DNA from: Candidatus Eiseniibacteriota bacterium
GTDB taxonomy: Bacteria; Eisenbacteria; RBG-16-71-46
DNA length: 64,000 nt
Direction of reading: 5' to 3'
NCBI GenBank assembly: GCA_016710095.1
Contig: JADJLL010000017.1
Span: 1 to 64,000 of the forward strand
A model generated the notes under the pieces. That model did no database searches, was not told where the DNA came from, and saw nothing but the letters and a program-made list of their open reading frames with translations. Below, piece by piece: positions 56,008 through 64,000 of the stretch. The translations under genes were made by a program, and so were the position numbers. How positions within the stretch are numbered: position 1 is the first letter of the stretch; every line of letters begins with the position of its first letter.

Positions 56008-57433
56008 TCACTTCACCAGCACGATGCGCGCGAACGCCGAGTGACTGGCGTCGTCCGTCGCGCGCACGAAGTACAGCCCGGGCGCGAGCGGCCGTTCCGC
56101 GCGTGAGGCGCTCCACATCCATTGCCCGCTCACGCCGGCGCCGCGCTCGCCCGTTCCCACGCGACGGCCGCGCGCGTCGAGCACTTCGAAGCGCACGCCT
56201 CCCGTCGCGCCGCTCCACGAAAGCGTGCTGACGCCGCGCGAAGGGTTGGGCGTCGCCCGCAGTTCGAGCGGCGAGCGCGCCGGAACCACGTCGGCGTCCA
56301 GCTGCCCGCCCGCATCGTCCCCGATCACGCGGAAGCACAGCGCACGATTGATCTCGTACGTCCACTCGACGCCCGTCGTCGTACGCGAGAAGAGCGGCCC
56401 GATCGCCGACGTGAAGTTCGGTCCTTCGGAGCCGGTCACCTGGCGGCCGCGCACGTGGAACTGGTGCGCGTTCGTGAGGTGCACCCAGTAGTCCACGCCG
56501 GGCACGAGCGTCACCGTCGAGTCGAAGTTGAAAGGCGCGCACCACGCGGGCGACACGTAGCCGGGATAGAACGGCATCTCGATGAGCGACTGCGGCAGCG
56601 TGATCGGCATGGGCTCCGAGGGGGCAGCGGCCCGAGGATGCCGATGGCGGCTGGCTCGTACTGCGCGGTCGCGTAGCCGTCGACCGCGATCTCGATCCAG
56701 CGCACGCGCACGGCGCGAGGCACGCGGAAGCGCTGCAGCATCTCGTAGCGGCTCGCGTCGAGCACGAGGTCCGTGCGCATCACGCACTGCGCGACGCGCA
56801 GCCGCTGCGCGGTCACGTCGCCGCCGCAGAGCGAGAGCGCGTGCACGCCGTGCGGTCCGGGAAGCGTCGACCACGCGCCGGGCACGTTGCGATGGAATCC
56901 CACGGGCATGTCCGCGGCGCCGTTCTGCGCGTACACGAACTGGAAGCTGTTGATCGCGTTCTTGCCGGCGACTTCGAGCGCACCGACGTTCGACGGCGGC
57001 TCGGCGACACCGGCGAGCGCCTGCGTCACGACCGGCGGACTGAACGTGACCTGCTGCGAGCCGAAGATCGCGCCGGTGTTCGTGAGCATCACGGAGCGCA
57101 GTGCGAAGGTCGTGGGATCGGGCGCGAGGCCCGCGAGGTCCCACTGGAGCACGCGAATGGTCCCCGCGTTGTACATCGGCGCGACCCGAAGGCTGCACGC
57201 GGCGATGTTGCCGGGCATCGCGAACGGCTGCACGACCGCGCCGATGGACGACACGGTCACGTACGACTCACCCGGCGTCTGCAGGAGCGGCGCCGCGCAC
57301 GGCCAGTACGTCGGCCAGAAGAACTCGACGGACTCCTGCGACGTTCCGCTGCGCGCAGGCGTGGAGCGAAGGCGCTCACGCTGAGCAGCAGCAGGCAGAA
57401 CAGCACGGCGGAGATCCGGAGGAGTTTCGGCAT
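56008..57433 (-). CDS. Secreted protein with FlgD-type C-terminal module, paralogue of neighbour, frame-broken
   Basis: The ATG at 57433 starts a signal peptide (MPKLLRISAVLFCLLLLSVS). The frame slips near 57360 (then VEFFWPTYWPCAAPLLQTPG). The body has VVQPFAMPGNIAACSLRVAP, FSPPVVTQALAGVAEPPSNV and LQRFRVPRAVRVRWIEIAVD, matching its neighbour. A second slip near 56620 leads into PFYPGYVSPAWCAPFNFDST and LVPGVDYWVHLTNAHQFHV. The module closes it (RATPNPSRGVSTLSWSGA, VLDARGRRVGTGE, GLYFVRATDDASHSAFARIV). It stops 14 bp before the next gene. Function unknown. Confidence 0.65.
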
Positions 57434-57513
57434 GAGCGCCCTCGAGGGTGGTGCGTGCCCCGGTCGAGCGGCAGCGCCCGAAAGTGTAGGGCGTGCCCGC
57501 AAAGGCCCCCAAG

Positions 57514-58655
57514 TCAGTATCCCGGCGCGTCGCGCCGTTCCCTCGCCGGGCGCGCTCGGGCGCGAGCCGCACGACCGCACCGTTCGCCGTGCCGGGGCCG
57601 CCCGCGGCGGCGCTCGTGCCGCGCGCGAGGTACCAGAGCGCGCCGTCCGGACCGACGCGCAGGTCCACGGGACCGGCCACGCGCACGCGCCCGAAGACGT
57701 GCGCCGAGTCGGGCTTCGCCGGATCGAGCCAGCGCAGCTCGTTCGCGCACAGGTCGGCGAACAGGTATCGCCCGCTCCACTCCCGCGCGTACGCCGAGCC
57801 GGCCGTGCGCAAGAACGCGCCGCCGGTGATCGCGCAGCCCGTCGCGTGCGAGTACGTGTGCGCGGGATTCCGGAATCGCACGTCGGGGCCGTGGCCCTCG
57901 AAGATCGGCCAGCCGTAGTTCGCGCCGGCCACGCCCGCGTTCACCTCCTCGTACAGGCTGCCGCCGACGTCGTTCACCCACGGCGCGCCCGTCGCGGGAT
58001 CGAAGTCGAACGCGAACGGGTTGCGAAACCCGCGCGCCCAGATCGCGCCGTGCACGCCGTGCGCGAGCCGCACGAACGGATTGTCCGCGGGCACCGAGCC
58101 GTCGCGCTCGAAGCGCAGCAGCTTGCCCGCGCTCGAGCGCAGGCTCTGCGCCGTTTCGCCGCGATCGTCGTCACCCGTCCCCAGCCACAGCTTGCCGTCG
58201 GGCCCCACACGCAGCGTGCCGCCGACGTGCACGTGGTTGCCGCGCGGATCGAGTTCCACGAGGCGCTTCGCGCTGCCGGACACGACGCGATCGCCGCGCA
58301 CGGTGAAGCGCTCGATCACCTCGCGCGGCGTCGGCACGGAGTCGGTCCAGCACACGTACACCCAGCCGTTGCGCGCGAAGTCCGGATCGCACGCGATGCC
58401 GAGCAGGCCGTCCTCCACCGAGGCGCGCGCGGGCACCGTGAGCAGCGGCCGTGCGAGCAACCGTCCCTGCTTCACCACGCGCACGCGCCCGGCCTGCTCG
58501 CACACGAACAGCCTTCCGTCCGGCGCGAACGTCATGCTCACCGGACTGTCGAAGCCGCGCGCGACCACGACTTCGCGGAAGCCTTCGTGGATCGGCGGCG
58601 CCGGCGGCGGAACCGCGGCGGTGGCGAGAAGCGCGACGAGAAGGGCGGTCGACAT
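57514..58655 (-). CDS. Exported PQQ-dependent aldose dehydrogenase-like protein
   Basis: The ATG at 58655 opens a signal peptide (MSTALLVALLATAAVPPPAP). The PQQ dehydrogenase propeller follows: SPVSMTFAPDGRLFVCEQAG, GLLGIACDPDFARNGWVYVC, NHVHVGGTLRVGPDGKLWLG, WARGFRNPFAFDFDP, GANYGWPIFEGHGP and VDLRVGPDGALWYLARG. In this branch the His block reads HVHVGG rather than HNGG. It lacks the sorting-type module of the two PQQ genes at 44477 and 46137. The frame used stays open past 57514, while the adjacent frame stops at 57514 after RRDAPGY; the true stop is therefore placed there, with a small indel assumed near 57540. Confidence 0.72.
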
Positions 58656-58769
58656 GGCCGCGCAGGCTACACCTGCGGGAGCGCGGGACGCACTCGGCGC
58701 TTGTCGCGACTGCCGCGCTGGGGCAGGCTGCTGCCGTTCACGCCCCACGCGACGATCCGGAGCCCAACC

Positions 58770-60113
58770 ATGACCACCACGACGGCATCACGCCCCACCT
58801 GGCGTTTCCCGCGCGCGTTCTGGACCGCGAACCTCGCGGAACTGTTCGAGCGCGCGGCCTACTACGGCACGTTCATCGCCCTGCGCACCTACCTCCTGCG
58901 CGTCGTGCACCTGAGCGACGTCGAGGCGGGCTGGATCGCGGGCCTCTTCGGCGCGCTCATCTACCTGTTCCCGTTCATCAGCGGTGCGCTCGCCGATCGT
59001 CTCGGCTTCCGCCACTCGCTCATGCTCGCGTTCGGGCTGCTCGCGCTCGGCTACGGCGCGCTCGGCGTCGTGCACGACTACTGGCCCGTCATGGGCGCGC
59101 TGCTGCTCGTCGTGCTGGGTGGGTCGTTCGTGAAGCCCGTCATCACCGGCACCGCGATGAAGTCGTCCGACGAGAGCAATCGCGCTCGCGCGTTCTCGCT
59201 CTTCTACATGATCGTCAACATCGGCTCGTTCACGGGCAAGACGATCGTCGCGCCGATCCGCATCCAGATGGGCGTGCAGAACGTGCCGTTCTTTTCGGCC
59301 GCCGCCGCGTTCATCGGCTTCCTGATCGTCGCGTTCCTGTTCTTCCCCAAGGAAGAGACCGTCGCCAAGCCGCGCAGCATCGGCGAGACGTTCAAGGGCA
59401 TGCTCACGGTGATGAGCAACCTGCGCTTCACGTCGCTCATCCTGATCACCGCCGGCTTCTGGGCGATCCAGGGCCAGCTCTACGCCTCCATGCCCGACTA
59501 CGTGATCCGCATGGCGGGCGAGACGTACAAGCCCGAGTGGTACGCGAACGTGAACCCGCTCGTGGTCGTGATGTTCGTCGTGCTCATCACGCAGCTCGTG
59601 CGCACGTGGAAGCCCGAGGTGAGCATCCTCGTGGCGATGACGCTCATTCCGCTCTCGTCGCTCGCGATGGCGCTCTCGCCGATGCTCCACGGCAACGTGA
59701 ACGTGTTCGGCGCGATGGTGCACCCGATCACGCTCATGATGGTCATCGGCATCGCGATCCAGGGCCTCGCCGAGTGCTTCCTGAGCCCGAAGTACCTCGA
59801 GTTCGCGTCGAAGCAGGCGCCGGCCGGCCGCGAAGGCCTGTACCTCGGCTACGCGCACATGAACACGTTCTTCGCGTGGCTGTTCGGGTTCGTGTTCGCG
59901 GGCTACATGCTGAAGGCGTTCTGCCCCGATCCCTCGACGCTGCCCGCCGACGTGCAGGCGCAGCACGCCGCGGCGCTCGCGGGCGCGGGTCCGATGCCGG
60001 CCGCGTACGCGCACGCGCACTACCTCTGGTACGCGTTCGCCGGAGTCGGCGCGCTCTCGCTGATCGCGATGCTCGTCTTCGTGGCGGTGACCAACCGCAA
60101 GACCGCACGCTGA
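58770..60113 (+). CDS. POT-type (peptide) major facilitator transporter
   Basis: 447 residues with about twelve membrane helices. GGAG is seven bases before the ATG at 58770. The proton-coupled oligopeptide transporter motif ExxERxxYYG is present (NLAELFERAAYYGTF; Glu24, Glu27, Arg28). The loop motif GALADRLGFRHSLML and the GGSFVKPVITGTAMKS segment, which corresponds to the second POT signature, are also visible. It would import small peptides with protons through the inner membrane. It may supply substrates for S9-type peptidases. A hairpin follows 40 bases after its stop. Confidence 0.8.
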   Translation: MTTTTASRPTWRFPRAFWTANLAELFERAAYYGTFIALRTYLLRVVHLSDVEAGWIAGLFGALIYLFPFISGALADRLGFRHSLMLAFGLLALGYGALGVVHDYWPVMGALLLVVLGGSFVKPVITGTAMKSSDESNRARAFSLFYMIVNIGSFTGKTIVAPIRIQMGVQNVPFFSAAAAFIGFLIVAFLFFPKEETVAKPRSIGETFKGMLTVMSNLRFTSLILITAGFWAIQGQLYASMPDYVIRMAGETYKPEWYANVNPLVVVMFVVLITQLVRTWKPEVSILVAMTLIPLSSLAMALSPMLHGNVNVFGAMVHPITLMMVIGIAIQGLAECFLSPKYLEFASKQAPAGREGLYLGYAHMNTFFAWLFGFVFAGYMLKAFCPDPSTLPADVQAQHAAALAGAGPMPAAYAHAHYLWYAFAGVGALSLIAMLVFVAVTNRKTAR

Positions 60114-60153
60114 CGACGCTCCGGGAACTCGCGCGCGAGCGCAGGGTGGGAAC

Positions 60154-60182
60154 GTGGGCGGCCCCTTCCGGGGGCCGCCCAC
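60154..60182 (+). terminator. Hairpin after the transporter gene, abutting the next start codon
   Basis: GTGGGCGGCCCC (60154-60165) and GGGGCCGCCCAC (60171-60182) form a perfect 12-bp stem with a 5-base loop. It ends four bases before the ATG of the DUF1361 gene and occupies the space where that gene's ribosome binding site would be. It could be a terminator, or a control on translation of the next gene. Confidence 0.65.
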
Positions 60183-60186
60183 TCCC

Positions 60187-60882
60187 ATGACCGGCTCCCT
60201 CCTCGCGCTCTGGCGCTCGCCCCGCATTCGCATCGACGCCGCACTGATCGTGTGGTGCGCGTTGATGGTCGTCGCGCGCGTGTGGCGCGCGGGAGCGCCC
60301 GCGTACTACTTCCTCTGCTGGAACCTGTTCCTCGCGGGCATCCCCGCGGGCGCCTCCGTGCTCTTCGAGCACGAGTCCCGCCGCGGTGGCTCACGCGCGC
60401 TCGCCGCGGTGTGGTTCGGCGTGTGGCTCGTCTTCCTTCCGAACGCGCCCTACCTCGTGACGGACTTCGTGCACCTGCATCCGCGGCCCCCCGTGCCGCT
60501 GTGGTTCGACATCGCGCTGCTCACGTCGTTCGCGGGCGCGGGGCTGATGCTCGGATGGGGTTCGGTCGCCACGGTGCAGGACACGCTCGCGCGCACGTCG
60601 AGCCGCCTCACGGGATGGCTCGTCGCCGCGGGCTCGCTGCTGCTGTCGGGCTACGGCATCTACCTCGGGCGCTTCCTGCGCTGGAACAGCTGGGACGTGC
60701 TCTCCCGCCCCGGCGCACTGCTCGACGTCGTGTACGGGCACGCGCGCGGACACGACGTGTCGCAGCCGGCGTCCGTGACGATCGTCTACGGCGTCGGACT
60801 CGTGCTCGGCTACGTCACGGTGCGCGCGATCGCGGCGACGCAGCCGCCCGTCAGTGCTGACCCTCGTGACTCTTCCCGATGA
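60187..60882 (+). CDS. DUF1361 family membrane protein
   Basis: 231 residues with about six membrane helices. The family landmarks are seen: YFLCWNLFLAGIPAGASVLF, LVFLPNAPYLVTDFVHLHPR, LWFDIALLTSFAGAGLMLGW and GIYLGRFLRWNSWDVLSRPG. Function of the family is unknown. No Shine-Dalgarno is visible at the ATG; the strong hairpin at 60154-60182 takes its place. Its 3' end overlaps the end of the small minus-strand gene by about 30 bases. Confidence 0.8.
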   Translation: MTGSLLALWRSPRIRIDAALIVWCALMVVARVWRAGAPAYYFLCWNLFLAGIPAGASVLFEHESRRGGSRALAAVWFGVWLVFLPNAPYLVTDFVHLHPRPPVPLWFDIALLTSFAGAGLMLGWGSVATVQDTLARTSSRLTGWLVAAGSLLLSGYGIYLGRFLRWNSWDVLSRPGALLDVVYGHARGHDVSQPASVTIVYGVGLVLGYVTVRAIAATQPPVSADPRDSSR

Positions 60883-61030
60883 TCACGAGCATGCGCAGGT
60901 TGAGCACCGCGAAGCGCAGCAACTGCCAGGGCAGGAACGTGCGCATGAAGACCGTGCCCGGCGTGGGGCGTGTCGCGTAGAACGATTCGCGCAGATGCGC
61001 GGCTTCCGGTGCCGACTTCGTCTCGCTCAT
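60851..61030 (-). CDS. Small membrane protein encoded with the flavoprotein
   Basis: 59 residues. ATG at 61030 is taken, with GGAG eight bases upstream; the GTG at 61039 overlaps the upstream gene. A short polar head (SETKSAPEAAHLRESFYATR) is followed by one amphipathic or membrane helix (FLPWQLLRFAVLNLRMLVII) and a His-ending tail. It sits directly after the sulfide:quinone-reductase-like gene on the same strand, with stop and start only about 5 bases apart. It may anchor or accompany that enzyme at the membrane; this is inference. Its family is not recognised. Confidence 0.6.
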   Translation of the reverse strand: MSETKSAPEAAHLRESFYATRPTPGTVFMRTFLPWQLLRFAVLNLRMLVIIGKSHEGQH

Positions 61031-61035
61031 GGGCG

Positions 61036-62493
61036 TCACTCCGGGATCAGGGTCCAGCCGGGATTCAGGCGGGCCTTGTAGAGGAACATGTGGTGCAGAA
61101 TGATCTTGATCCAGTGCCCGGCGAGACCGATTTCGCCGAACGTGAGATCGAGATCACGGCCGTACTCGGGGTACTTGTCGAAGTCCGGCACGATCGGGAA
61201 CACCGTCATCGAGGCCGCCGTCCCGGTGAACGGATTCGCGCCCGCGGACGCCACGCACGCCGCGCCCATCTCGGCCATGGAGGCCGTGTGCTTCGGGCGG
61301 TCCGCGCCGCGCACGAGGTCCACGATGTTGTGCGCGACCGCCTTGCCGATCATCGCCGAAGGCATGCCGGTGCGCGGCGGCGCCGGAGCGATGAGCGTGC
61401 CCGCGGGGTTCTGCCGCGGACGTGAGATCGCGTGCGGGGGCGCGAACGCGATCCCGGCGGCGAAGATGTTCCGGTGCGTCACGGACTGGTACGTGCGCGG
61501 CCAGTCGGCGGCGCGCCACTGCTCGTAGGGCTTCGCCGTGTAGTCGGCATCCACGCGCATGAACCCGCTCGGCGCGAACATGCGGGACGTGATGTCGGCG
61601 CCGGCCCGGTCGAACGCCTGCAGGCCCACGCCCGAGAACGGCGGCAGCAGCATGGCGAAGTCGAACTCGGCGGTCTTCTCCTCGCCGTCGAGCGTCACGT
61701 AGTGGGCGCGCCCCGGCTCGACCTTCTGCACCGCCGCGCGCGTGATCCAGCGCAACCCGCGCTCCGCGAAGAGCGACTCCGTGAAGATCTTGCTCGGCGT
61801 GACGTAGCCGCCCATGCGCACGTGCATGCCACCCATGCCGAAGTCACCCATCTCGTATTCGTTCGAGATCCAGGTGATGTCGGCCATGTGGCGCACCTTG
61901 CGCGCGCGAAGCTCGAACTCGAGGTTGACGATGTACTCGAACGCAGCACCCTGGCAGGTGCAGCCGCCGTGGCCGGTGCCCACGAGGAAGCGCTGCCGCT
62001 CCCCGCGCTTCATGCGTTCCACCGCGGCGTCGAGCGCGCGTGCGGCCTGCTGCGCGTGATGTTCGGTGCAGACGGACAGGCTGTTGCCCGCGTCCGGCCC
62101 GAGTCCCTCGGTCGCGCCGAAGTTCAGCTTCGGACCGGTCGCGTTCACGAGGTAGTCGTAGCGCACTTCCTTGCGTTCGCCTTCGTGCCCGGCGAGCGTG
62201 GACTCGATCACCACGTACGGCGCCGGATCACTCGCATTGCCGTCGGGATGCAGCGCCAGCGCACGCGCCTGCTCGAACACGATGCCGGCGCGCCGGTAGA
62301 CGGGCTCGAGCGCGAAGGTGACCTGCTTCGGCTGCATGAGGCCGACCCCGACCCAGATGTTCGAGGGGATCCAGTTGTAGGTCGGCTTCGGTGAGACCAC
62401 GACGACTTCGGCCTCACGACCGAGCCACTGCTTGAGGAAGGCGGCTGCGGTGTGGCCGGCGACGCCGGCTCCGAGCACCACGACTCGAGTCAT
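61036..62493 (-). CDS. FAD-dependent oxidoreductase, sulfide:quinone reductase-like
   Basis: 485 residues. GGAGG seven bases before the ATG at 62493. FAD-binding VVVLGAGVAGHTAAAFLKQW, then YNWIPSNIWVGVGLMQPKQV, YLVNATGPKLNFGATEGLG, VGTGHGGCTCQGAAFEYI with a Cys pair, FDFAMLLPPFSGVGLQAFD and a C-terminal segment with hydrophobic patches (AGHWIKIILHHMFLYKARL) suited to membrane contact. These fit the sulfide:quinone reductase branch of the two-dinucleotide-binding flavoproteins. Which Cys residues are redox-active cannot be settled by eye, so a different thiol or NADH substrate is possible. Paired with the small membrane protein gene downstream. Confidence 0.8.
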   Translation of the reverse strand: MTRVVVLGAGVAGHTAAAFLKQWLGREAEVVVVSPKPTYNWIPSNIWVGVGLMQPKQVTFALEPVYRRAGIVFEQARALALHPDGNASDPAPYVVIESTLAGHEGERKEVRYDYLVNATGPKLNFGATEGLGPDAGNSLSVCTEHHAQQAARALDAAVERMKRGERQRFLVGTGHGGCTCQGAAFEYIVNLEFELRARKVRHMADITWISNEYEMGDFGMGGMHVRMGGYVTPSKIFTESLFAERGLRWITRAAVQKVEPGRAHYVTLDGEEKTAEFDFAMLLPPFSGVGLQAFDRAGADITSRMFAPSGFMRVDADYTAKPYEQWRAADWPRTYQSVTHRNIFAAGIAFAPPHAISRPRQNPAGTLIAPAPPRTGMPSAMIGKAVAHNIVDLVRGADRPKHTASMAEMGAACVASAGANPFTGTAASMTVFPIVPDFDKYPEYGRDLDLTFGEIGLAGHWIKIILHHMFLYKARLNPGWTLIPE

Positions 62494-62588
62494 CCGTGCA
62501 CCTCCGCGCGTGTTCGGACGCGCGGACGCGCGCCCGGCGAGTGGGAGCCGTGAGGAGGCGTCGGGATTCACGGCGGCGCGAACGCGAC

Positions 62589-62622
62589 GAGGCCCGGGGG
62601 GAGAACGCTCCCTCCGGGCCTC
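62589..62622 (-). terminator. Hairpin downstream of the chemotaxis receptor gene
   Basis: GAGGCCCGG (62589-62597) pairs with CCGGGCCTC (62614-62622), and the inner GGGAG and CTCCC also pair. It starts about 20 bases after the MCP stop codon on the minus strand. There is no T run. Confidence 0.55.
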
Positions 62623-62643
62623 TCGACTCCGACCTCTCCCGCG

Positions 62644-64000
62644 TCAGATCCGGAAGCGGTCCACCTGCGCCATCACGGCCTGCGTCTGCTCGGTGAGCTC
62701 GCCGGCCGTGCCCGCGAGTTCGGCGGTCTGCGCCGCGCTCGCCTGCGTGACCGAGTCCATCTGCGTCACGGCCTGGTTCACCTGCTCGATGCCCGTCGCC
62801 TGCTCGCGGCTCGAGGCGGCGATCTCGGCGACGATGTCCGTCACGCGCTTCACCGACTGCACGATCTCCTCGAGCGTCTTGCCGGACTGGTTCACGAGCG
62901 TGCTGCCGGACTCCACCTTCTCGACCGAGTCGTGAATGAGTCCCTTGATCTCGCGCGCCGACGCCGCGGAGCGCTGCGCGAGGTTGCGCACTTCGCCCGC
63001 GACCACCGCGAAGCCGCGGCCCATCTCGCCCGCGCGCGCCGCTTCGACCGCCGCGTTCAGCGCGAGCAGGTTCGTCTGGAACGCGATCTCGTCGATCGCC
63101 GTGATGATGTCCGCGATCTTGCGCGAGGAGGCGTGGATCTCGCCCATCGCCTCGACCGCGGAGCCGACGACGCGTCCGCCCTTCTCGGCCACTTCGCGCG
63201 CGCCCTGCGCGAGCTGCGCGGCCTGCTGGGCGTTGTCGGCGTTCTGCTTCACCGCCGACGTCATCTGTTCGAGCGACGCCGCGGTCTCCTCGAGCGAGGA
63301 CGCCTGGCGCTGCGCGCCCTCGGAGATCGCGCCTGCCGCTTCCGAGACACGCTCCGCCGCTCCGGCCGTTCCTTCGGCCGACTCACGCATGCGCGACATC
63401 GCGGACTGGAAGCCCTCGAGCATGACGTTCATCGCCCGAGCCATGTCCCCGAGTTCGTCCTGCGTGGACACGCTCGCACGCGACGTGAGGTCGCCCTCCG
63501 ACGCGGACGTGATCGTGCCGTGCACCGACTTGAGTTCACGCGTGACCATCTCGGCGAGCAGGTGCGTGAACAGCCAGCCCATGAGCCACGCGAACAGGAT
63601 CGCGCCGACCAGGATCACGCGCTGACGCCAGATCTCGCTCTGGAGCTGGCTGACGTAGATGCCCGCGCCGACGATCCAGCCCCAGTCGGTCGTGCCCTTC
63701 ACGTACGAGATCTTGCCGACGGGCTTCTTCTCACCCGGCTTCGGCCACATGTACTCGACCGATCCGGCGCCCTTGGTCTTCACGACGTCGACGAACGCGA
63801 GGAAGAGGTGCTTGCCCTTCGGGTCGGCCATCTCGCCGAGGTCCTTGCCGTCGAGCTCGGGCTTCATGGGGTGCATGACCATCTTCGGCCCCATGTCGTT
63901 GATCCAGAAATAGCCGTCGGCGCCGAATCGCAGGTCGCGCACCTGCGCGATCGCCTCGGCCTGCGCGACCTCGACGGACACCTCACCCGCTTTCGCCGCG
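62644..64000 (-). CDS. Methyl-accepting chemotaxis protein, 5' end outside the window
   Basis: The frame is open through the right edge; the GTG at 63981 lies inside the coding part, because the codons beyond it continue a Cache-type helix (AAKAGEVSVEVAQAEAIAQ). A single-Cache sensor domain (RFGADGYFWINDMGPKMVM, HPMKPELDGKDLGEMAD, GWIVGAGIYVSQLQSE) is followed by a membrane helix (VILVGAILFAWLMGWLFTHL), a HAMP segment and the signalling domain. Its hairpin tip reads IDEIAFQTNLLALNAAVEAA and RAGEMGRGFAVVAGEVRNLA. Such sCache receptors bind small organic acids. No CheB/CheR docking pentapeptide is seen at the C-terminus. Confidence 0.92.
   Translation of the reverse strand, partial: AAKAGEVSVEVAQAEAIAQVRDLRFGADGYFWINDMGPKMVMHPMKPELDGKDLGEMADPKGKHLFLAFVDVVKTKGAGSVEYMWPKPGEKKPVGKISYVKGTTDWGWIVGAGIYVSQLQSEIWRQRVILVGAILFAWLMGWLFTHLLAEMVTRELKSVHGTITSASEGDLTSRASVSTQDELGDMARAMNVMLEGFQSAMSRMRESAEGTAGAAERVSEAAGAISEGAQRQASSLEETAASLEQMTSAVKQNADNAQQAAQLAQGAREVAEKGGRVVGSAVEAMGEIHASSRKIADIITAIDEIAFQTNLLALNAAVEAARAGEMGRGFAVVAGEVRNLAQRSAASAREIKGLIHDSVEKVESGSTLVNQSGKTLEEIVQSVKRVTDIVAEIAASSREQATGIEQVNQAVTQMDSVTQASAAQTAELAGTAGELTEQTQAVMAQVDRFRI

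Noticed and set aside
56511..58748. One 745-residue protein joining a PQQ dehydrogenase with the downstream secreted protein
   Set aside because: A signal peptide start (57433) and the family end lie in between, and adjacent frames stop at 57514; the join is caused by indels.
1..64000. CRISPR arrays, rRNA genes, riboswitches
   Set aside because: No regularly spaced direct repeats, rRNA signature segments or known riboswitch cores were seen.

Overview
The window is very GC-rich (codon third positions mostly G or C) and densely coded on both strands. It looks like a chromosome segment of a Gram-negative environmental bacterium. At least nine predicted secreted proteins end in the same FlgD-like/type IX-style C-terminal module (xPNP..., DxxGRxVR, WDGxDxxGxxxPSGxYFxRL). 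Together with LamG, Kelch and FG-GAP-like surface proteins and soluble PQQ sugar dehydrogenases, this points to an FCB-type or Eisenbacteria-like lineage. That placement is inference from domain content only.

Layout. 1-1357: a decayed tyrosine integrase running off the left edge, and a helix-turn-helix gene. 1778-8557: three large secreted proteins on the minus strand. 8823-10384: glutamine synthetase with a clear terminator. 10409-11320: a NYN-domain gene running into an abnormal poly-C tract. 11322-13771: a Ser/Thr kinase with a TPR sensor part. 13852-15067: an IS1-like insertion sequence with 21-bp inverted repeats. 15066-22682: two tandem LamG proteins, the larger carrying a calcineurin-like phosphoesterase. 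22973-24456: YaeQ and a coupled pair that resembles a toxin and its immunity protein. 24580-31361: a DUF547 protein, then a tightly overlapping run of S9 peptidase, inorganic pyrophosphatase, GlpD and GlpK. 31369-33292: MOSC, lysophospholipase and an acidic-tailed protein. 33394-39890: an envelope protein, a MEMO-family protein, an EVE protein, LigA and PolX. 40045-42672: a hybrid kinase and an Hpt protein. 42757-47693: P5C dehydrogenase and two tandem PQQ dehydrogenases. 47961-49521: YceI and an acetyltransferase. 49550-52451: a FIST sensor and a hybrid kinase. 52629-57433: an O-antigen-ligase-like protein and two secreted paralogues. 57514-64000: a third PQQ dehydrogenase, a POT-type transporter, DUF1361, a small membrane protein with a sulfide:quinone-reductase-like flavoprotein, and a chemotaxis receptor cut by the right edge.

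How the genes fit together. Themes are glycerol 3-phosphate entry (GlpK, GlpD), amino-acid nitrogen metabolism (glutamine synthetase, P5C dehydrogenase, S9 peptidase, POT transporter), periplasmic sugar and sulfide oxidation, DNA repair (LigA, PolX), and phosphorelay signalling (two hybrid kinases, Hpt, FIST, MCP, STPK). A large investment in exported surface proteins runs through the whole window.

Caution. About a dozen otherwise well-conserved genes, including GlpD, GlpK, glutamine synthetase and YaeQ, change reading frame once or more. This is most simply explained by residual base insertions or deletions in the assembly. These genes are annotated as single CDS features, with the approximate break noted.
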